Source: Thermogemmatispora sp042408965
GTDB taxonomy: Bacteria > Chloroflexota > Ktedonobacteria > Ktedonobacterales > Ktedonobacteraceae
Assembly: GCA_042408965.1 (NCBI GenBank)
Contig: JBHOQN010000066.1
Coordinates: 1-46,040 of the forward strand
Direction of reading: 5' to 3'
Length of the DNA stretch: 46,040 nt
Shown one piece after another: positions 23,986 to 32,387 of this stretch (positions within the stretch are counted from its first letter, which is position 1; each line of letters begins with the position of its first letter). Below the pieces are notes generated by a model. The model had not been told where the DNA came from, made no database searches, and worked only from the letters and a program-made list of their open reading frames with translations. Both the position numbers and the translations under genes were made by a program.

Positions 23986-25347
23986 ATGGATATTGCCGAC
24001 GTGGTGCGGCAGGCTCGCGCTGCGAATCTACGCCTGGTACGCTTTCTCTACTGCGATAACGGTGGCATCATTCGCGGCAAGGCCACGCACGTTGAGAAAC
24101 TGGCTGCGCGCATGCGCGAAGGCATTGGTCAGACGCTGGCCATGCAGGCCTTTACGGGCGTTGAGACCCTGGCGTCAGTCGAAGGCATGGGACCGGTCGG
24201 CGAGTTTCGTTTGATCCCCGATCCTGATACGTTTGTCGTGCTTCCCTATGTACCCGCCAGCGGCAGTATGTGGTGCGATATGATCCGTGTCGATGGTCAG
24301 CCCTGGGAGGCCTGTCCGCGCACCTTTCTGAAGCGCATGATCGCCCGTCTGGCGGAGCATGGGATGCGTGCAGAGGCGGCGATCGAGCATGAGTTCTATC
24401 TGGCACGAGCGGAAGGCGAGCGCTTTGTACCTGCTGATCGCAGCCTCTGCTATAGTAGCATTGGCCTGGATGAGCAGGGCGAGGTCATTGATGCGATTCT
24501 GACCGCTCTGGAGGCTGTGGGTCTCTCAATTGAACTCTTTCATACGGAGCTGGGGCCGGCACAGCAGGAGCTGTCGATTCGCCATGCGGATGTCCTGCGA
24601 GCGGCTGACCATGTCTGTCTGGTGCGCGAGGTGGTACGCGGCACTGCTCGTTCCTTTGGCCTCTATGCCACCTTTGCCCCCAAGCCGTTTCTGGACCAGG
24701 CAGGCAGCGGCGCGCATATTCATCTCAGCCTCTGGGGTGCGCCGGGCAGTGAGCAGGCTGGCCGAAATCTCTTCTATGATCCGCAGCAGCGCGGGAGCCT
24801 GAGCCAGACTGGGCGCTATTTTATTGGCGGTGTGCTGCGCCATATCCATGCTCTAGTGGCCCTGACCTGTGGCAGTCCCAATTCTTATAGTCGACTCCTG
24901 CCGCACTTCTGGAGTTCGGCGTATGGGGCCTGGGGCTTTGACAATCGTGAGGGAGCCATTCGCGTCCCCTCGGCCTTCTGGGGACGCGAGGCCGAGTCGC
25001 TCAACCTGGAGCTGAAGCCGTCTGACCACAGCGGCAATCCCTACCTGGCGCTGGGAGCGTTGCTGGCCGCCGGTCTGGATGGCATTGAGCAGCAGATTGA
25101 TCCTGGCGAACCGGTTGAGGTTGATCCTGGAAATTTGAGCGATGAGGAGCGGACGCGACGCGGCATTCGGCGCCTTCCCACCACGCTGGAGGAGGCCCTC
25201 GGTGAACTCGAACGCGATGCGGTCCTGACGGAGGCGCTTGGACCGCTGCTGACCCGTTCCTATCTGGCGGTCAAACGTGCCGAGGCTGAGTTCTTCCGCG
25301 AGAAGGCGCCCGAGGAGGTGGCGCTCCAGCACTTCTATAAGTACTAG
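23986..25347 (+). CDS. Glutamine-synthetase-family ligase (PuuA/GlnA-like)
   Basis: 453 aa, normal for type I GS-like enzymes. ATP-dependent ammonia or amine ligation to glutamate-like substrates. Motifs: N-terminal beta-grasp with VRFLYCDNGGIIRGK, metal site AAIEHEFYLA, GPAQQELSI, the ATP site GSGAHIHLSLW, NSYSRLLP, NREGAIRVP and LELKPSDHSGNPYLALGALL. It lacks the adenylylation loop region of GlnA, and residues 1-110 resemble gamma-glutamylpolyamine ligases. Thus a specialised ligase is more likely than primary GlnA. GAGGAGGTGAGTCCCC precedes the ATG. A metal hydrolase of the type fused to GS in fungal FluG is encoded ~7 kb downstream. Confidence 0.87.
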   Translation: MDIADVVRQARAANLRLVRFLYCDNGGIIRGKATHVEKLAARMREGIGQTLAMQAFTGVETLASVEGMGPVGEFRLIPDPDTFVVLPYVPASGSMWCDMIRVDGQPWEACPRTFLKRMIARLAEHGMRAEAAIEHEFYLARAEGERFVPADRSLCYSSIGLDEQGEVIDAILTALEAVGLSIELFHTELGPAQQELSIRHADVLRAADHVCLVREVVRGTARSFGLYATFAPKPFLDQAGSGAHIHLSLWGAPGSEQAGRNLFYDPQQRGSLSQTGRYFIGGVLRHIHALVALTCGSPNSYSRLLPHFWSSAYGAWGFDNREGAIRVPSAFWGREAESLNLELKPSDHSGNPYLALGALLAAGLDGIEQQIDPGEPVEVDPGNLSDEERTRRGIRRLPTTLEEALGELERDAVLTEALGPLLTRSYLAVKRAEAEFFREKAPEEVALQHFYKY

Positions 25348-25401
25348 GGCTGCTGACCGCATCGCCAAGGAAGTGGAGGAGAGGTTGGCGGAGTCTCTTA
25401 T

Positions 25402-25445
25402 GCGATGGCCCGCGTGGGGATGATACAATACCTGCGGGCTATCGC
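25402..25445 (+). other. Hairpin between the ligase and murA
   Basis: GCGATGGCCCGC (25402-25413) pairs with GCGGGCTATCGC (25434-25445), 12 bp including one G-U, around a 20-nt loop that contains TACAAT. The weak following T-run suggests an imperfect terminator; the TACAAT could be a -10 box for murA. The roles cannot be separated from sequence. Confidence 0.45.
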
Positions 25446-25525
25446 ATCTTTCTGCCCTTGCTATGCTGATACTGGATGTGACTGATCCTGCACTGCATGT
25501 GTGAGCAACTGAACAAGGAAGATCC

Positions 25526-26908
25526 ATGTCTATGTCATCGTCATTGATGCATGCTGCCCAGAATAGCTCTGCCTATCGTATTGAAGGTGGGTATCCCGTT
25601 GTTGGTGAGATTACCTGCCTGGGTGCGAAAAACTTCGCGACCAAGGCGATGGTGGCGGCTCTGCTCGGCGATACGCCGACGGTGCTGACCAATGTGCCAC
25701 CGATCGGTGATGTGGAGATCACAGCGGAGATGCTGATGGGGATCGGAGCGCGTGTTGAGCGTCTCGATGAGACCACCCTGCTGATTGATGCGACGACGAT
25801 GAACTCCTCGACGGTGCCGCTGGCGCAGTCAGGTAGCAATCGCGCCCCGATTCTGCTCCTGGGAGCGTTGCTGCATCGCTTTGAGCGTGTCTCGGTGCCG
25901 GTGATCGGAGGCTGTCAGATCGGGGCACGCAAGGTTGATTTTCACCTGGAGGCCATTGAGCGCTTCGGGGGCCTCGTTGAGGAGACCCCTGAGGGCTATG
26001 TGGCGCAGCGTGTACAGCCGCTTCGGGGGGCGCATATCCAGCTCCCCTATCCCAGCGTGGGGGCGACTGAGACCTGCCTCTTCTTGAGCGTGCTGGCCGA
26101 GGGACGGACGTTGATCTCTAATGCGGCCATCGAGCCGGAGATTTTCGAGCTGATTACCATGCTGCGCTCGATGGGAGCCATCATTTTTACCTCACCTGGC
26201 CGTGACATTCGTGTGGAGGGGGTCAGGCGCCTGACGGGGACGCGCATGACTGTGCTGGGGGATCGCATTGAGGCGGCCTCCTGGGCTTCATTGGCCTGTG
26301 CCTCCGACGGCGATGTGACAGTGCATGGTATTCGGCCAGACAGCCTGGGAAACTTTCTCTCGTATTATCAACAGGTCGGCGGTGGGTTTGAATTTGTCGG
26401 GGCTGAGAGCATCCGCTTCTTCCGCCGGCGTAGCTTGAGTCCGGCGATCATTGAGACGGATGTCTACCCGGGCTTCTCGACGGACTGGCAGCAGCCCTTT
26501 GCCGTGCTGCTGACCCAGGCCGATGGAATCTCAATCCTCCATGAGACGGTCTATGAGAAGCGCTTCGGTTATCTGAAAGCCCTCAACAGGCTGGGAGCCA
26601 GAACGCAGTTAACGACCCACTGTCTGGGCAGTGTGGCCTGCCGCTATCGGGATATGAATTATGAGCACAGTGCGATCATTATCGGACCGACACCGTTTAC
26701 GGCAGTGGATGAGGAGATTGTGATTCCTGATCTGCGGGCCGGGCTGGCCTATGTGATTGCGGCGGCGATCGCGCGCGGCACCTCGACAATTACAGGGATT
26801 CATTTCCTGGAGCGTGGCTATGGCAATATCGTGCCCCGGCTGGCGGCGATGAATCTCAAGATCGAGCGTCTGCCGCATGCACCGAGGGTGGCGGCGGCTG
26901 CGCAGTGA
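25526..26908 (+). CDS. murA: UDP-GlcNAc 1-carboxyvinyltransferase (MurA), divergent
   Basis: 460 aa. Transfers enolpyruvate to UDP-GlcNAc, the first committed step of peptidoglycan synthesis, in the cytoplasm. The EPSP-synthase-like double domain is present. Key residues: K35 and N36 in GAKNFATKAM (usually GAKNAALP), C130 in IGGCQIGARKVDFH (the PEP-reactive, fosfomycin-target Cys), and the Asp in YPGFSTDWQQPF. The differences around GAKN and the short Ser-rich N-terminus make it a divergent branch, so it may be a second MurA or MurA-like enzyme. The ATG at 25526 follows CAAGGAAGATCC. No wall-synthesis gene lies adjacent. Confidence 0.85.
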   Translation: MSMSSSLMHAAQNSSAYRIEGGYPVVGEITCLGAKNFATKAMVAALLGDTPTVLTNVPPIGDVEITAEMLMGIGARVERLDETTLLIDATTMNSSTVPLAQSGSNRAPILLLGALLHRFERVSVPVIGGCQIGARKVDFHLEAIERFGGLVEETPEGYVAQRVQPLRGAHIQLPYPSVGATETCLFLSVLAEGRTLISNAAIEPEIFELITMLRSMGAIIFTSPGRDIRVEGVRRLTGTRMTVLGDRIEAASWASLACASDGDVTVHGIRPDSLGNFLSYYQQVGGGFEFVGAESIRFFRRRSLSPAIIETDVYPGFSTDWQQPFAVLLTQADGISILHETVYEKRFGYLKALNRLGARTQLTTHCLGSVACRYRDMNYEHSAIIIGPTPFTAVDEEIVIPDLRAGLAYVIAAAIARGTSTITGIHFLERGYGNIVPRLAAMNLKIERLPHAPRVAAAAQ

Positions 26909-26981
26909 CAGGTGAGGCTGGAGGGCGCAGACAATGCGGTGGAGATGTGCTGTGCTGGTATACGCGAAGGGGCCTGAGGTA

Positions 26982-27035
26982 CAGTCAGGCGAAGGATGGA
27001 TCTCTCCAGCCATATGGCTATCCCTCGCCTGACTG
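26982..27035. terminator. Bidirectional hairpin between convergent murA and ytxH-like gene
   Basis: CAGTCAGGCGA (26982-26992) pairs with TCGCCTGACTG (27025-27035); GGAT/ATCC extends the stem after one mismatch. The centre holds a separate perfect palindrome AGCCATATGGCT (27008-27019). No U-tract on either side, but the position between two converging genes suits a shared terminator. Confidence 0.6.
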
Positions 27036-27082
27036 CGCGGCGACTGCTGTGCGCTCCTCTGCACGTCTGCCGCCGGCTGCTG

Positions 27083-27409
27083 CTAGGCCTGGCCTGGCTT
27101 CTCGATCGTGGACTGCACGGTCCCGCTGACCTCTGCCGCTGATTTCTGCGCCAGGCTGCTCAGCTCGCCCGCTGTCTCACGCACCCGTGTGGCGGCCTGC
27201 TGAGCGTATTCCCTGACGTTGCCGGCGGTCTGGGCAACGCGCGTCGAAACCTGTTGAACATACTCATTGAGCTGTTCGCCTTCTGGTAGATAGCCGCGCA
27301 ACTGCTCCAGGCGTTCGCCGACCAGGCGGCGCATCTCCTCACCCCGCATCGGGGCGATGAGCAGGCCGATGCCGATGCCCACGAGCATCCCTTTCAGAAA
27401 GTTATTCAT
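27083..27409 (-). CDS. YtxH-like membrane/stress protein
   Basis: 108 aa. The N-terminal Gly-rich helix (residues ~4-20, LKGMLVGIGIGLLIAPMRG) matches the YtxH family, whose helix is followed by a long amphipathic region. Here that region (~35-108) carries repeated VRE/TR heptads (VQQVSTRVAQTAGNVREYAQ, QAATRVRETAGELSSLAQ), which resemble LEA/apolipoprotein-like 11-mers. GGAAGGAGGGTAGG precedes the ATG. It has its own promoter and is transcribed alone. Function in this family is general stress or envelope related; nothing more specific can be said. Confidence 0.8.
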   Translation of the reverse strand: MNNFLKGMLVGIGIGLLIAPMRGEEMRRLVGERLEQLRGYLPEGEQLNEYVQQVSTRVAQTAGNVREYAQQAATRVRETAGELSSLAQKSAAEVSGTVQSTIEKPGQA

Positions 27410-27477
27410 CCTACCCTCCTTCCTGCCTTACTGAGTAATGAGATCGTCAGATTCTCCAGCGCTCTCGCGTCTTCTCT

Positions 27478-27506
27478 ATCTTATCGCCGGAGTGCTTCTA
27501 TGACAA
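27478..27506 (-). promoter_or_regulatory. Promoter of the ytxH-like gene
   Basis: On the minus strand TTGTCA (27506-27501), 17-nt spacer, TAAGAT (27483-27478), ~70 nt before the ATG. Confidence 0.6.
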
Positions 27507-27530
27507 CACGCCTGGGAACAGCAGCCAGTT

Positions 27531-28637
27531 TCAAGAGCGTGAGCGAGCTACAGCAAGCAACATTTCGGCGTAGCGAGCGAAGGCCGCGTAGGGGCCGACA
27601 AAAGGAATCTCTTGCACCAGCTCATGGAGTCTGGAGAGAGAGTAGCCACGCCGGGTGAGTCGCGAGAGCCAGGCACAGGCGCGCGCCACGCGCTGCCGAT
27701 CTTCTTCCCGCAGGGGCTGCTCCTGGTGACCGCGGCCGTAGTTGTAGCGGCGCAGGAGATCGGGATCGCTCAGATAGGCGCGCAGGAGTGGAAGCAGCAC
27801 GCTCTGCAAGGCCTCCTCGCTAACGGTAGTATAGAGGTAGTCTGCAAGTAGCTGTTCATCGATGGTTCGGGCAAATGTCATCGTGTGCAGCAGGCGCAGG
27901 CGTTGCTCGAGTGCGGTGCGCGCAGGATGCAGAATCTGCCCGTTGTGAGCGAGGCCGATCTCGTCAAGAGCGGCGGTCAGAGAGATGCCATAGCCGAGGC
28001 GTCCAACCCAGCCGCCCAGGGGCAGGGCCTGGGGGGTGTGGCGCTGCCATTCCTGCACCTCGCGCGTGGTGACTGGCCAGCGCAACCAGGCGCGCGCCGG
28101 ACTCTGGAGGGGATCAACGAAGAGGATCACGTGAGCGCTTTCAAGGATGGCCTCGATGAATGCCTCCTGCTTCTCGCGGCGATTGCTGCCAATGATCCAG
28201 AGATCGCTGATGCCGGCCTGCCGATAGGCGGTGTGGCGTCGCTGCCACTCCTCCAGCTCAAGAGGGGCACACTGAAACTCGATGGCCTGGCGCAGACCGT
28301 CGGGGTGAACAACGAAGACATCAGCAATGCGGTTGGGCTCGGGCAGGCGCTCCTCCAGCGTCACCGTCGCTGTGGGAAACTGGCGCTGGACCCAGCCTGC
28401 CAGAGCCGCCTTCCCACGCATGTGACGCTCGGACTCCTCCTCTGTACTCCAGGCGCATTCGCCCCGCTGATGGGCAAAGTGGAGCTGAGTGCGCCTGGCT
28501 GGACCGCCGCGCACATGGAGAATACCGCGACAATTTGGACAGAAGAGCTGATGTTCACGCGACCATTCTTGTAGCTGGGCAAGGGCACCTTCCTCGGCGA
28601 TCACGGGGTGGCCCTGCGGTCCGTAGGCAACAAGCAT
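27531..28637 (-). CDS. CoiA-like competence/nuclease-fold protein
   Basis: 368 aa from ATG 28637, which follows GGGAAGGTGAGCATC; the frame extends upstream to 28679 without a better site. A zinc-finger-like N-terminus (C33, C36 in FCPNC, then HFAH and C61) is followed by a PD-(D/E)XK-type core: D106 in RIADVFV and E120 with Q122 in AIEFQ, then LWIIGSNRR. This order is that of CoiA, a protein needed after DNA uptake in Streptococcus competence. The C-terminal half (~200-368) is helical and not recognised. No other competence gene lies nearby, so a broader DNA-repair or defence nuclease role is equally possible. Confidence 0.78.
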   Translation of the reverse strand: MLVAYGPQGHPVIAEEGALAQLQEWSREHQLFCPNCRGILHVRGGPARRTQLHFAHQRGECAWSTEEESERHMRGKAALAGWVQRQFPTATVTLEERLPEPNRIADVFVVHPDGLRQAIEFQCAPLELEEWQRRHTAYRQAGISDLWIIGSNRREKQEAFIEAILESAHVILFVDPLQSPARAWLRWPVTTREVQEWQRHTPQALPLGGWVGRLGYGISLTAALDEIGLAHNGQILHPARTALEQRLRLLHTMTFARTIDEQLLADYLYTTVSEEALQSVLLPLLRAYLSDPDLLRRYNYGRGHQEQPLREEDRQRVARACAWLSRLTRRGYSLSRLHELVQEIPFVGPYAAFARYAEMLLAVARSRS

Positions 28638-29024
28638 GATGCTCACCTTCCCTCGTATCGGATCGGCTGGTGAGAGCATCTCTCCAGCATCAGTCTACTC
28701 CGGTTGCTCGAGGATGGGAAGCCGGTCGGCCCCGGGAGTGCCAGTCAGTCCTCGGCTTCTTATTCCGCCGAAGGCCGGAGCAGGCGGAAAAGAGTAGTGG
28801 TGAGCATAGTGCATGGCGGCTGCTCGCCGTCAGAAAGATCCGGCTTGCATCTCTAGCCTGCCAGGTGGTAGCCTGTAAACACAGCAGTGGGGTGCTGCCG
28901 GTGTGGGCTGCGCCGGGCTGGGACTGAGTGCCATGGCCTGTTGGGTGTTCTCTACTGAGGGAGGCTGATGGGCAACACTGAACAGGCTGAGCAGGCTGAT
29001 ATTTGTGAGGAGGGAGGTACTCCC
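28638..29024. other. Divergent intergenic region coiA-like / argF
   Basis: About 390 bp. A weak minus-strand promoter candidate, TTCCCA-17-TAGACT (28720-28692), could serve the CoiA-like gene. A 7-bp hairpin TTCCGCC...GGCGGAA lies at 28763-28789. I see no convincing plus-strand promoter, ARG box, tRNA or T-box element. Confidence 0.4.
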
Positions 29025-30038
29025 GTGGCTTTCGACTGGAGCAAGAAACACTTTCTGAAGCTGGAAGACTGCCCTGCCGAGGCGCTGCATGCGCTCCTGC
29101 GGCTGGCTGCTCAGCTCAAGGCGGCGAAGTATGCTGGTCATGAGCAGCAATGGCTCAAGGGGAAAAATATCGCCCTGCTGTTTGAGCAGGACTCGACACG
29201 CACACGTACCAGCTTCGAGGTGGCCGCGTTTGATCAGGGTGCTCATGTGACCTATATCGGTCCCGCTGGCTCGCACGTCGGTTATAAGGAGAGCATCAAG
29301 GATACGGCCCGTGTGCTGGGACGCCTCTACGACGGTATCGCCTATCGCGGACCGGAGCAGGAGACCGTCGAGGAACTGGCGCACTATGCTGGGGTACCGG
29401 TCTGGAACGCGATGACGGGGCGCTCGCATCCGACCCAGGTTCTGGCCGACCTGCTGACCATGCAGGAACACGTTGCGCGGCCGCTGCAAGAGCAGGCCTT
29501 CTGCTTCGTGGGAAACGTGGGCTACAACATGGCCGAGTCACTCCTGATCGGGGGGGCGATCATGGGAATGGACGTGCGCCTAGCCGGGCCGCGCCAGCTC
29601 TGGCCGGATCAACAGCGGCTGGATCTGGCTCGCGCGCTGGCACGGGAGAGCGGAGCCAGGCTTCTGATCACCGAGGATGTGGAGGAGGCGGTCCGAGGCT
29701 GTGATGTCGTCTACACAGACGTCTGGGTGTCGATGGGAGAGGCGCCAGCGCTGTGGGCCGAGCGCATTGCCCTGCTGCTGCCCTATCAAGTCAACAGCCA
29801 CCTGATGAGCCTGACTGGCCGCCGCGAGACGCTGTTTATGCATTGCCTACCTGCCCTGCACAATACCGAGACTCGTCTGGGCCAGGAGATCTACGAGCGC
29901 TACGGCGTGGAGGCGCTGGAGGTCACAGACGAGGTCTTTGAGTCTCCGGCCTCGATTGTCTTTGCACAGTCGGAGAATCGCATGCATACGATCAAGGCGT
30001 TGATGGTGGCGACGCTGAGTAATCCGGAGACGCCCTGA
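29025..30038 (+). CDS. argF: Ornithine carbamoyltransferase
   Basis: 337 aa from GTG 29025, chosen because AGGAGGGAGGTACTCCC precedes it and the protein then begins MAFDWSKKHFLKL like its relatives. The longer ATG at 28968 adds 19 unlike residues. Makes citrulline from ornithine and carbamoyl phosphate. Motifs: carbamoyl-phosphate loop STRTRTSFEVAAFDQGAHVT, SHVGYKESIKDTARVLGR, HPTQVLADLLT, DVWVSMGE and HCLPA. The long form with DQGAHVT..GYKES resembles the E. coli ArgF/ArcB branch, so a catabolic role is possible. No other arginine genes are next to it. Confidence 0.93.
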   Translation: MAFDWSKKHFLKLEDCPAEALHALLRLAAQLKAAKYAGHEQQWLKGKNIALLFEQDSTRTRTSFEVAAFDQGAHVTYIGPAGSHVGYKESIKDTARVLGRLYDGIAYRGPEQETVEELAHYAGVPVWNAMTGRSHPTQVLADLLTMQEHVARPLQEQAFCFVGNVGYNMAESLLIGGAIMGMDVRLAGPRQLWPDQQRLDLARALARESGARLLITEDVEEAVRGCDVVYTDVWVSMGEAPALWAERIALLLPYQVNSHLMSLTGRRETLFMHCLPALHNTETRLGQEIYERYGVEALEVTDEVFESPASIVFAQSENRMHTIKALMVATLSNPETP

Positions 30039-30100
30039 CTGAGGGCCTGGCGTGCCGCCATGAGCTGCCCGGTGCTCCCTCGATGATCTGCGTTGCTGAC

Positions 30101-30128
30101 TTGACTTCCTGGCTTTTCTGGGTATACT
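30101..30128 (+). promoter_or_regulatory. Promoter of the aldehyde dehydrogenase gene
   Basis: TTGACT (30101-30106), 16-nt spacer, TATACT (30123-30128). It gives a leader of about 190 nt. Confidence 0.7.
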
Positions 30129-30154
30129 CAATTATTGAGTACTCATTCGATGAG
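30125..30154. promoter_or_regulatory. Nested palindromic operator overlapping the -10 box
   Basis: TACTCAATTATTGAGTA (30125-30141) is a perfect 17-bp palindrome overlapping the -10 box. It shares its right arm with TGAGTACTCA (30137-30146), also palindromic, and is followed by CTCATTCGATGAG (30142-30154). Together they form phased TGAG/CTCA half-sites, a typical layout for a dimeric repressor binding cooperatively. The regulator is unknown and not adjacent. Confidence 0.65.
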
Positions 30155-30325
30155 CATGATCTGCTGCAGACTTTGCGCTTCGTCGTCACGGCAGTCGAGG
30201 AGACCGAACGCATACGGTTGAACCGCTCATCGAATTGAGGCTCTCTTTTCCTTTTCAACTGGAAAAGGCTCCGATTACAGGCAGTCTGAGTGTGTCAGCA
30301 GGCAATGAAGAAGGGAGTTGCTACG

Positions 30326-31819
30326 ATGACCATCTCCGAAAGCGGTGTCGCTGTATTGCCAGAAGTCAAAGCCTTCGTAAGTGGGCCGAGAAAGCTCCTG
30401 ATTGGGGGAGAGTGGGTTGAGGCGGTGTCGGGCAAGACCTTTGAGGTGTATGATCCTGCCTCTGGCGAGGTGCTGGCCCGCGTGGCTGAGGGAGACAAGG
30501 AGGACATTGATCGCGCGGTGCGGGCCGCTCGCCAGAGCTTCGAGTCTGGTCCGTGGTCCAGGATGAAGCCCTCCGAGCGTGGGCGTCTGATCTGGAAGCT
30601 GGCCGATCTGATTGAGCAGCACACTGAGGAGTTTGCGCAGCTTGAATCCCTCGATAATGGCAAGCCCCTGCGTATAGCGCGCATCGCCGATGTGCCGCTC
30701 TCGGTCGACATGTTCCGCTATATGGCTGGCTGGGCCACCAAGATCGAGGGCAATACCATTCCGATCTCCGTCCCTGGTGACTATTTCGCCTATACCCTGC
30801 GCGAGCCAGTCGGCGTGGTCGGTCAGATTATCCCCTGGAACTTCCCACTGCTGATGGCTGCCTGGAAGCTGGCGCCAGCCCTGGCTGCTGGCTGCACGAT
30901 TGTGCTGAAACCAGCCGAGCAGACGCCGCTCTCCGCTCTCCGTCTGGGCGAGCTGATTCAGGAGGCTGGCTTCCCCGCTGGCGTTGTCAATATTGTGCCA
31001 GGCTATGGCGAGACGGCGGGCGCAGCGCTCGCGGCGCACCCGGATGTCGATAAAGTGGCCTTTACCGGCTCTACAGAGGTGGGGAAGCTCATCGTACGTG
31101 CAGCGGCGGGCAACCTCAAGAAGGTCTCCCTGGAGCTGGGAGGCAAGTCTCCCAACATCATTCTCAAGGACAGTGACCTGGAGATGGCCATTAAGGGGGC
31201 GGCCCATGCCATCTTCTTCAATCATGGACAGTGCTGCTGTGCTGGCTCGCGTCTCTATGTTGAGCAGGAGGTCTTTGATCGCGTCGTCGAGGGTGTGGCC
31301 GAGGAGGCGAAGAAGATCAAGCTGGGACCGGGTTTCGATCCGACCACCCAGATGGGGCCGCTGGTCTCGCAGGAGCAACTGGAGCGTGTCTCCGGCTATA
31401 TCGCCTCGGGCCTGCTGGGTGGCGCCAAACCCCTCTGTGGCGGTGGCCGCTACGGCGAGCGTGGATACTTTGTCGAGCCAACAGTGCTGGTGGATGTCCG
31501 GCAGGACATGAGTGTTGTACAGGAAGAGATCTTTGGTCCCGTGGTAGCTGCAATGCCTGTTAAGGAGCTGGAGGCCATTCCTCCGGTAGCCAACGACACG
31601 GTCTATGGTCTGGCGGCCGGTATCTGGACGCGCGACATCAGCAAGGCCCATCGTCTGGCCCGGCAGATTCGCGCAGGCACGGTTTATGTGAACTGTTATA
31701 ATGTCTTTGATGCTGCCCTGCCTTTTGGAGGCTACAAACAGTCTGGCTGGGGCCGCGAGATGGGCCACGAGGTTCTGGAGAACTACACCGAAGTGAAATC
31801 AGTCTGTATTGGCCTCTGA
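30326..31819 (+). CDS. NAD(P)-dependent aldehyde dehydrogenase
   Basis: 497 aa from ATG 30326, preceded by AAGGGAGTTGCTACG; earlier in-frame ATGs at 30290/30305 region have no site. Oxidises aldehydes to acids. Family motifs: PWNFPLLMAAWKLAPALAAG, FTGSTEVGKLI, catalytic Glu in LELGGKSPNII (~270) and nucleophile Cys in NHGQCCCAGSR (~304), then EEIFGPV and PFGGYKQSGWGREMG. It is closest to the class 1/2 ALDH group (retinal/betaine type); specificity is not predictable. The gene stands alone behind a promoter with a palindromic operator, suggesting induction by a specific aldehyde or fatty/aromatic compound. Confidence 0.95.
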   Translation: MTISESGVAVLPEVKAFVSGPRKLLIGGEWVEAVSGKTFEVYDPASGEVLARVAEGDKEDIDRAVRAARQSFESGPWSRMKPSERGRLIWKLADLIEQHTEEFAQLESLDNGKPLRIARIADVPLSVDMFRYMAGWATKIEGNTIPISVPGDYFAYTLREPVGVVGQIIPWNFPLLMAAWKLAPALAAGCTIVLKPAEQTPLSALRLGELIQEAGFPAGVVNIVPGYGETAGAALAAHPDVDKVAFTGSTEVGKLIVRAAAGNLKKVSLELGGKSPNIILKDSDLEMAIKGAAHAIFFNHGQCCCAGSRLYVEQEVFDRVVEGVAEEAKKIKLGPGFDPTTQMGPLVSQEQLERVSGYIASGLLGGAKPLCGGGRYGERGYFVEPTVLVDVRQDMSVVQEEIFGPVVAAMPVKELEAIPPVANDTVYGLAAGIWTRDISKAHRLARQIRAGTVYVNCYNVFDAALPFGGYKQSGWGREMGHEVLENYTEVKSVCIGL

Positions 31820-31991
31820 CGCCGCTCGCGGTTGTGGGTGGTAGCCTCTGGGCTTCTGAGGGTTGCAGGAGAGGGCGTCTGTTCCCTCGGGAGCAGGCGT
31901 CGTCGTCCTCGCCATCGGGCGGGCGGGGGAGCGCAGCGGAGAGCGTATCTGCCCGTTGAAGGCGTCCAGATGAGCGGAAAGAGAGTGCCAT

Positions 31992-32210
31992 ATGTCCCTA
32001 CAGTTCAGCGCACGCAACCGTTTAAACGCTGTCGTCAAGGCCGTGAAGCTAGGCGATGTCATGGCCGAAGTGACCGTCAGCCTGCCAGACGGCCAGGAGG
32101 TGGTGGCGACGATCACCCGCACCTCCGCTGAGCATCTCAAGCTCCAGGTCGGAGAGAGTGTCGTGGCGGTCATCAAATCGACAGAGGTGATGATCGGCAA
32201 GGAGGTCTAG
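31992..32210 (+). CDS. Molbindin (TOBE-domain molybdate-binding protein)
   Basis: 72 aa, one Mop/TOBE domain. Binds molybdate or tungstate as an oligomer in the cytoplasm. Typical features: start LQFSARNRLNAVVKAVKLG, the middle TRTSAEHLKLQVGESVVAV and the end IKSTEVMIGKEV. A weak AAGAGAG site precedes the ATG. No modABC transporter or molybdoenzyme lies beside it. The 172 bp upstream is GC-rich and shows no clear promoter, so it may be read through from the aldehyde dehydrogenase gene. Confidence 0.9.
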   Translation: MSLQFSARNRLNAVVKAVKLGDVMAEVTVSLPDGQEVVATITRTSAEHLKLQVGESVVAVIKSTEVMIGKEV

Positions 32211-32226
32211 CTGGCGCGCGGGGCGT

Positions 32227-32278
32227 GATCCTGTGCCGGCCCACTCGGCCCTGGCGGGAGCCGTGCTGGCACAGGATC
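32227..32278 (+). terminator. Hairpin after the molbindin gene
   Basis: GATCCTGTGCC (32227-32237) pairs perfectly with GGCACAGGATC (32268-32278) around a 30-nt GC-rich loop. It begins 16 nt after the stop. It lacks a T-run, so it is either a weak terminator or a 3'-end stabiliser. Confidence 0.5.
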
Positions 32279-32318
32279 GCTCCCTGCGCCCTTCTGACGC
32301 TCTGCAGGCTGACAAGGC

Positions 32319-32347
32319 TTGATTGTTGGCTGCGGGACTGCTATCAT
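32319..32347 (+). promoter_or_regulatory. Promoter of the amidohydrolase gene
   Basis: TTGATT (32319-32324), 17-nt spacer, TATCAT (32342-32347), ~40 nt before the ATG. Confidence 0.65.
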
Positions 32348-32387
32348 GAGCGGGAGTGACCCAGTTCGTAGCTTGAGAGAGTGAAGC

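Noticed and set aside
30275..31768. 497-codon frame antisense to the aldehyde dehydrogenase gene
   Set aside because: Opposes a clear ALDH with all catalytic motifs; the antisense protein has no recognisable pattern.
32227..32278. Moco or molybdate riboswitch near the molbindin gene
   Set aside because: The structured element lies after the gene and is a simple long-loop hairpin, unlike the Moco RNA.
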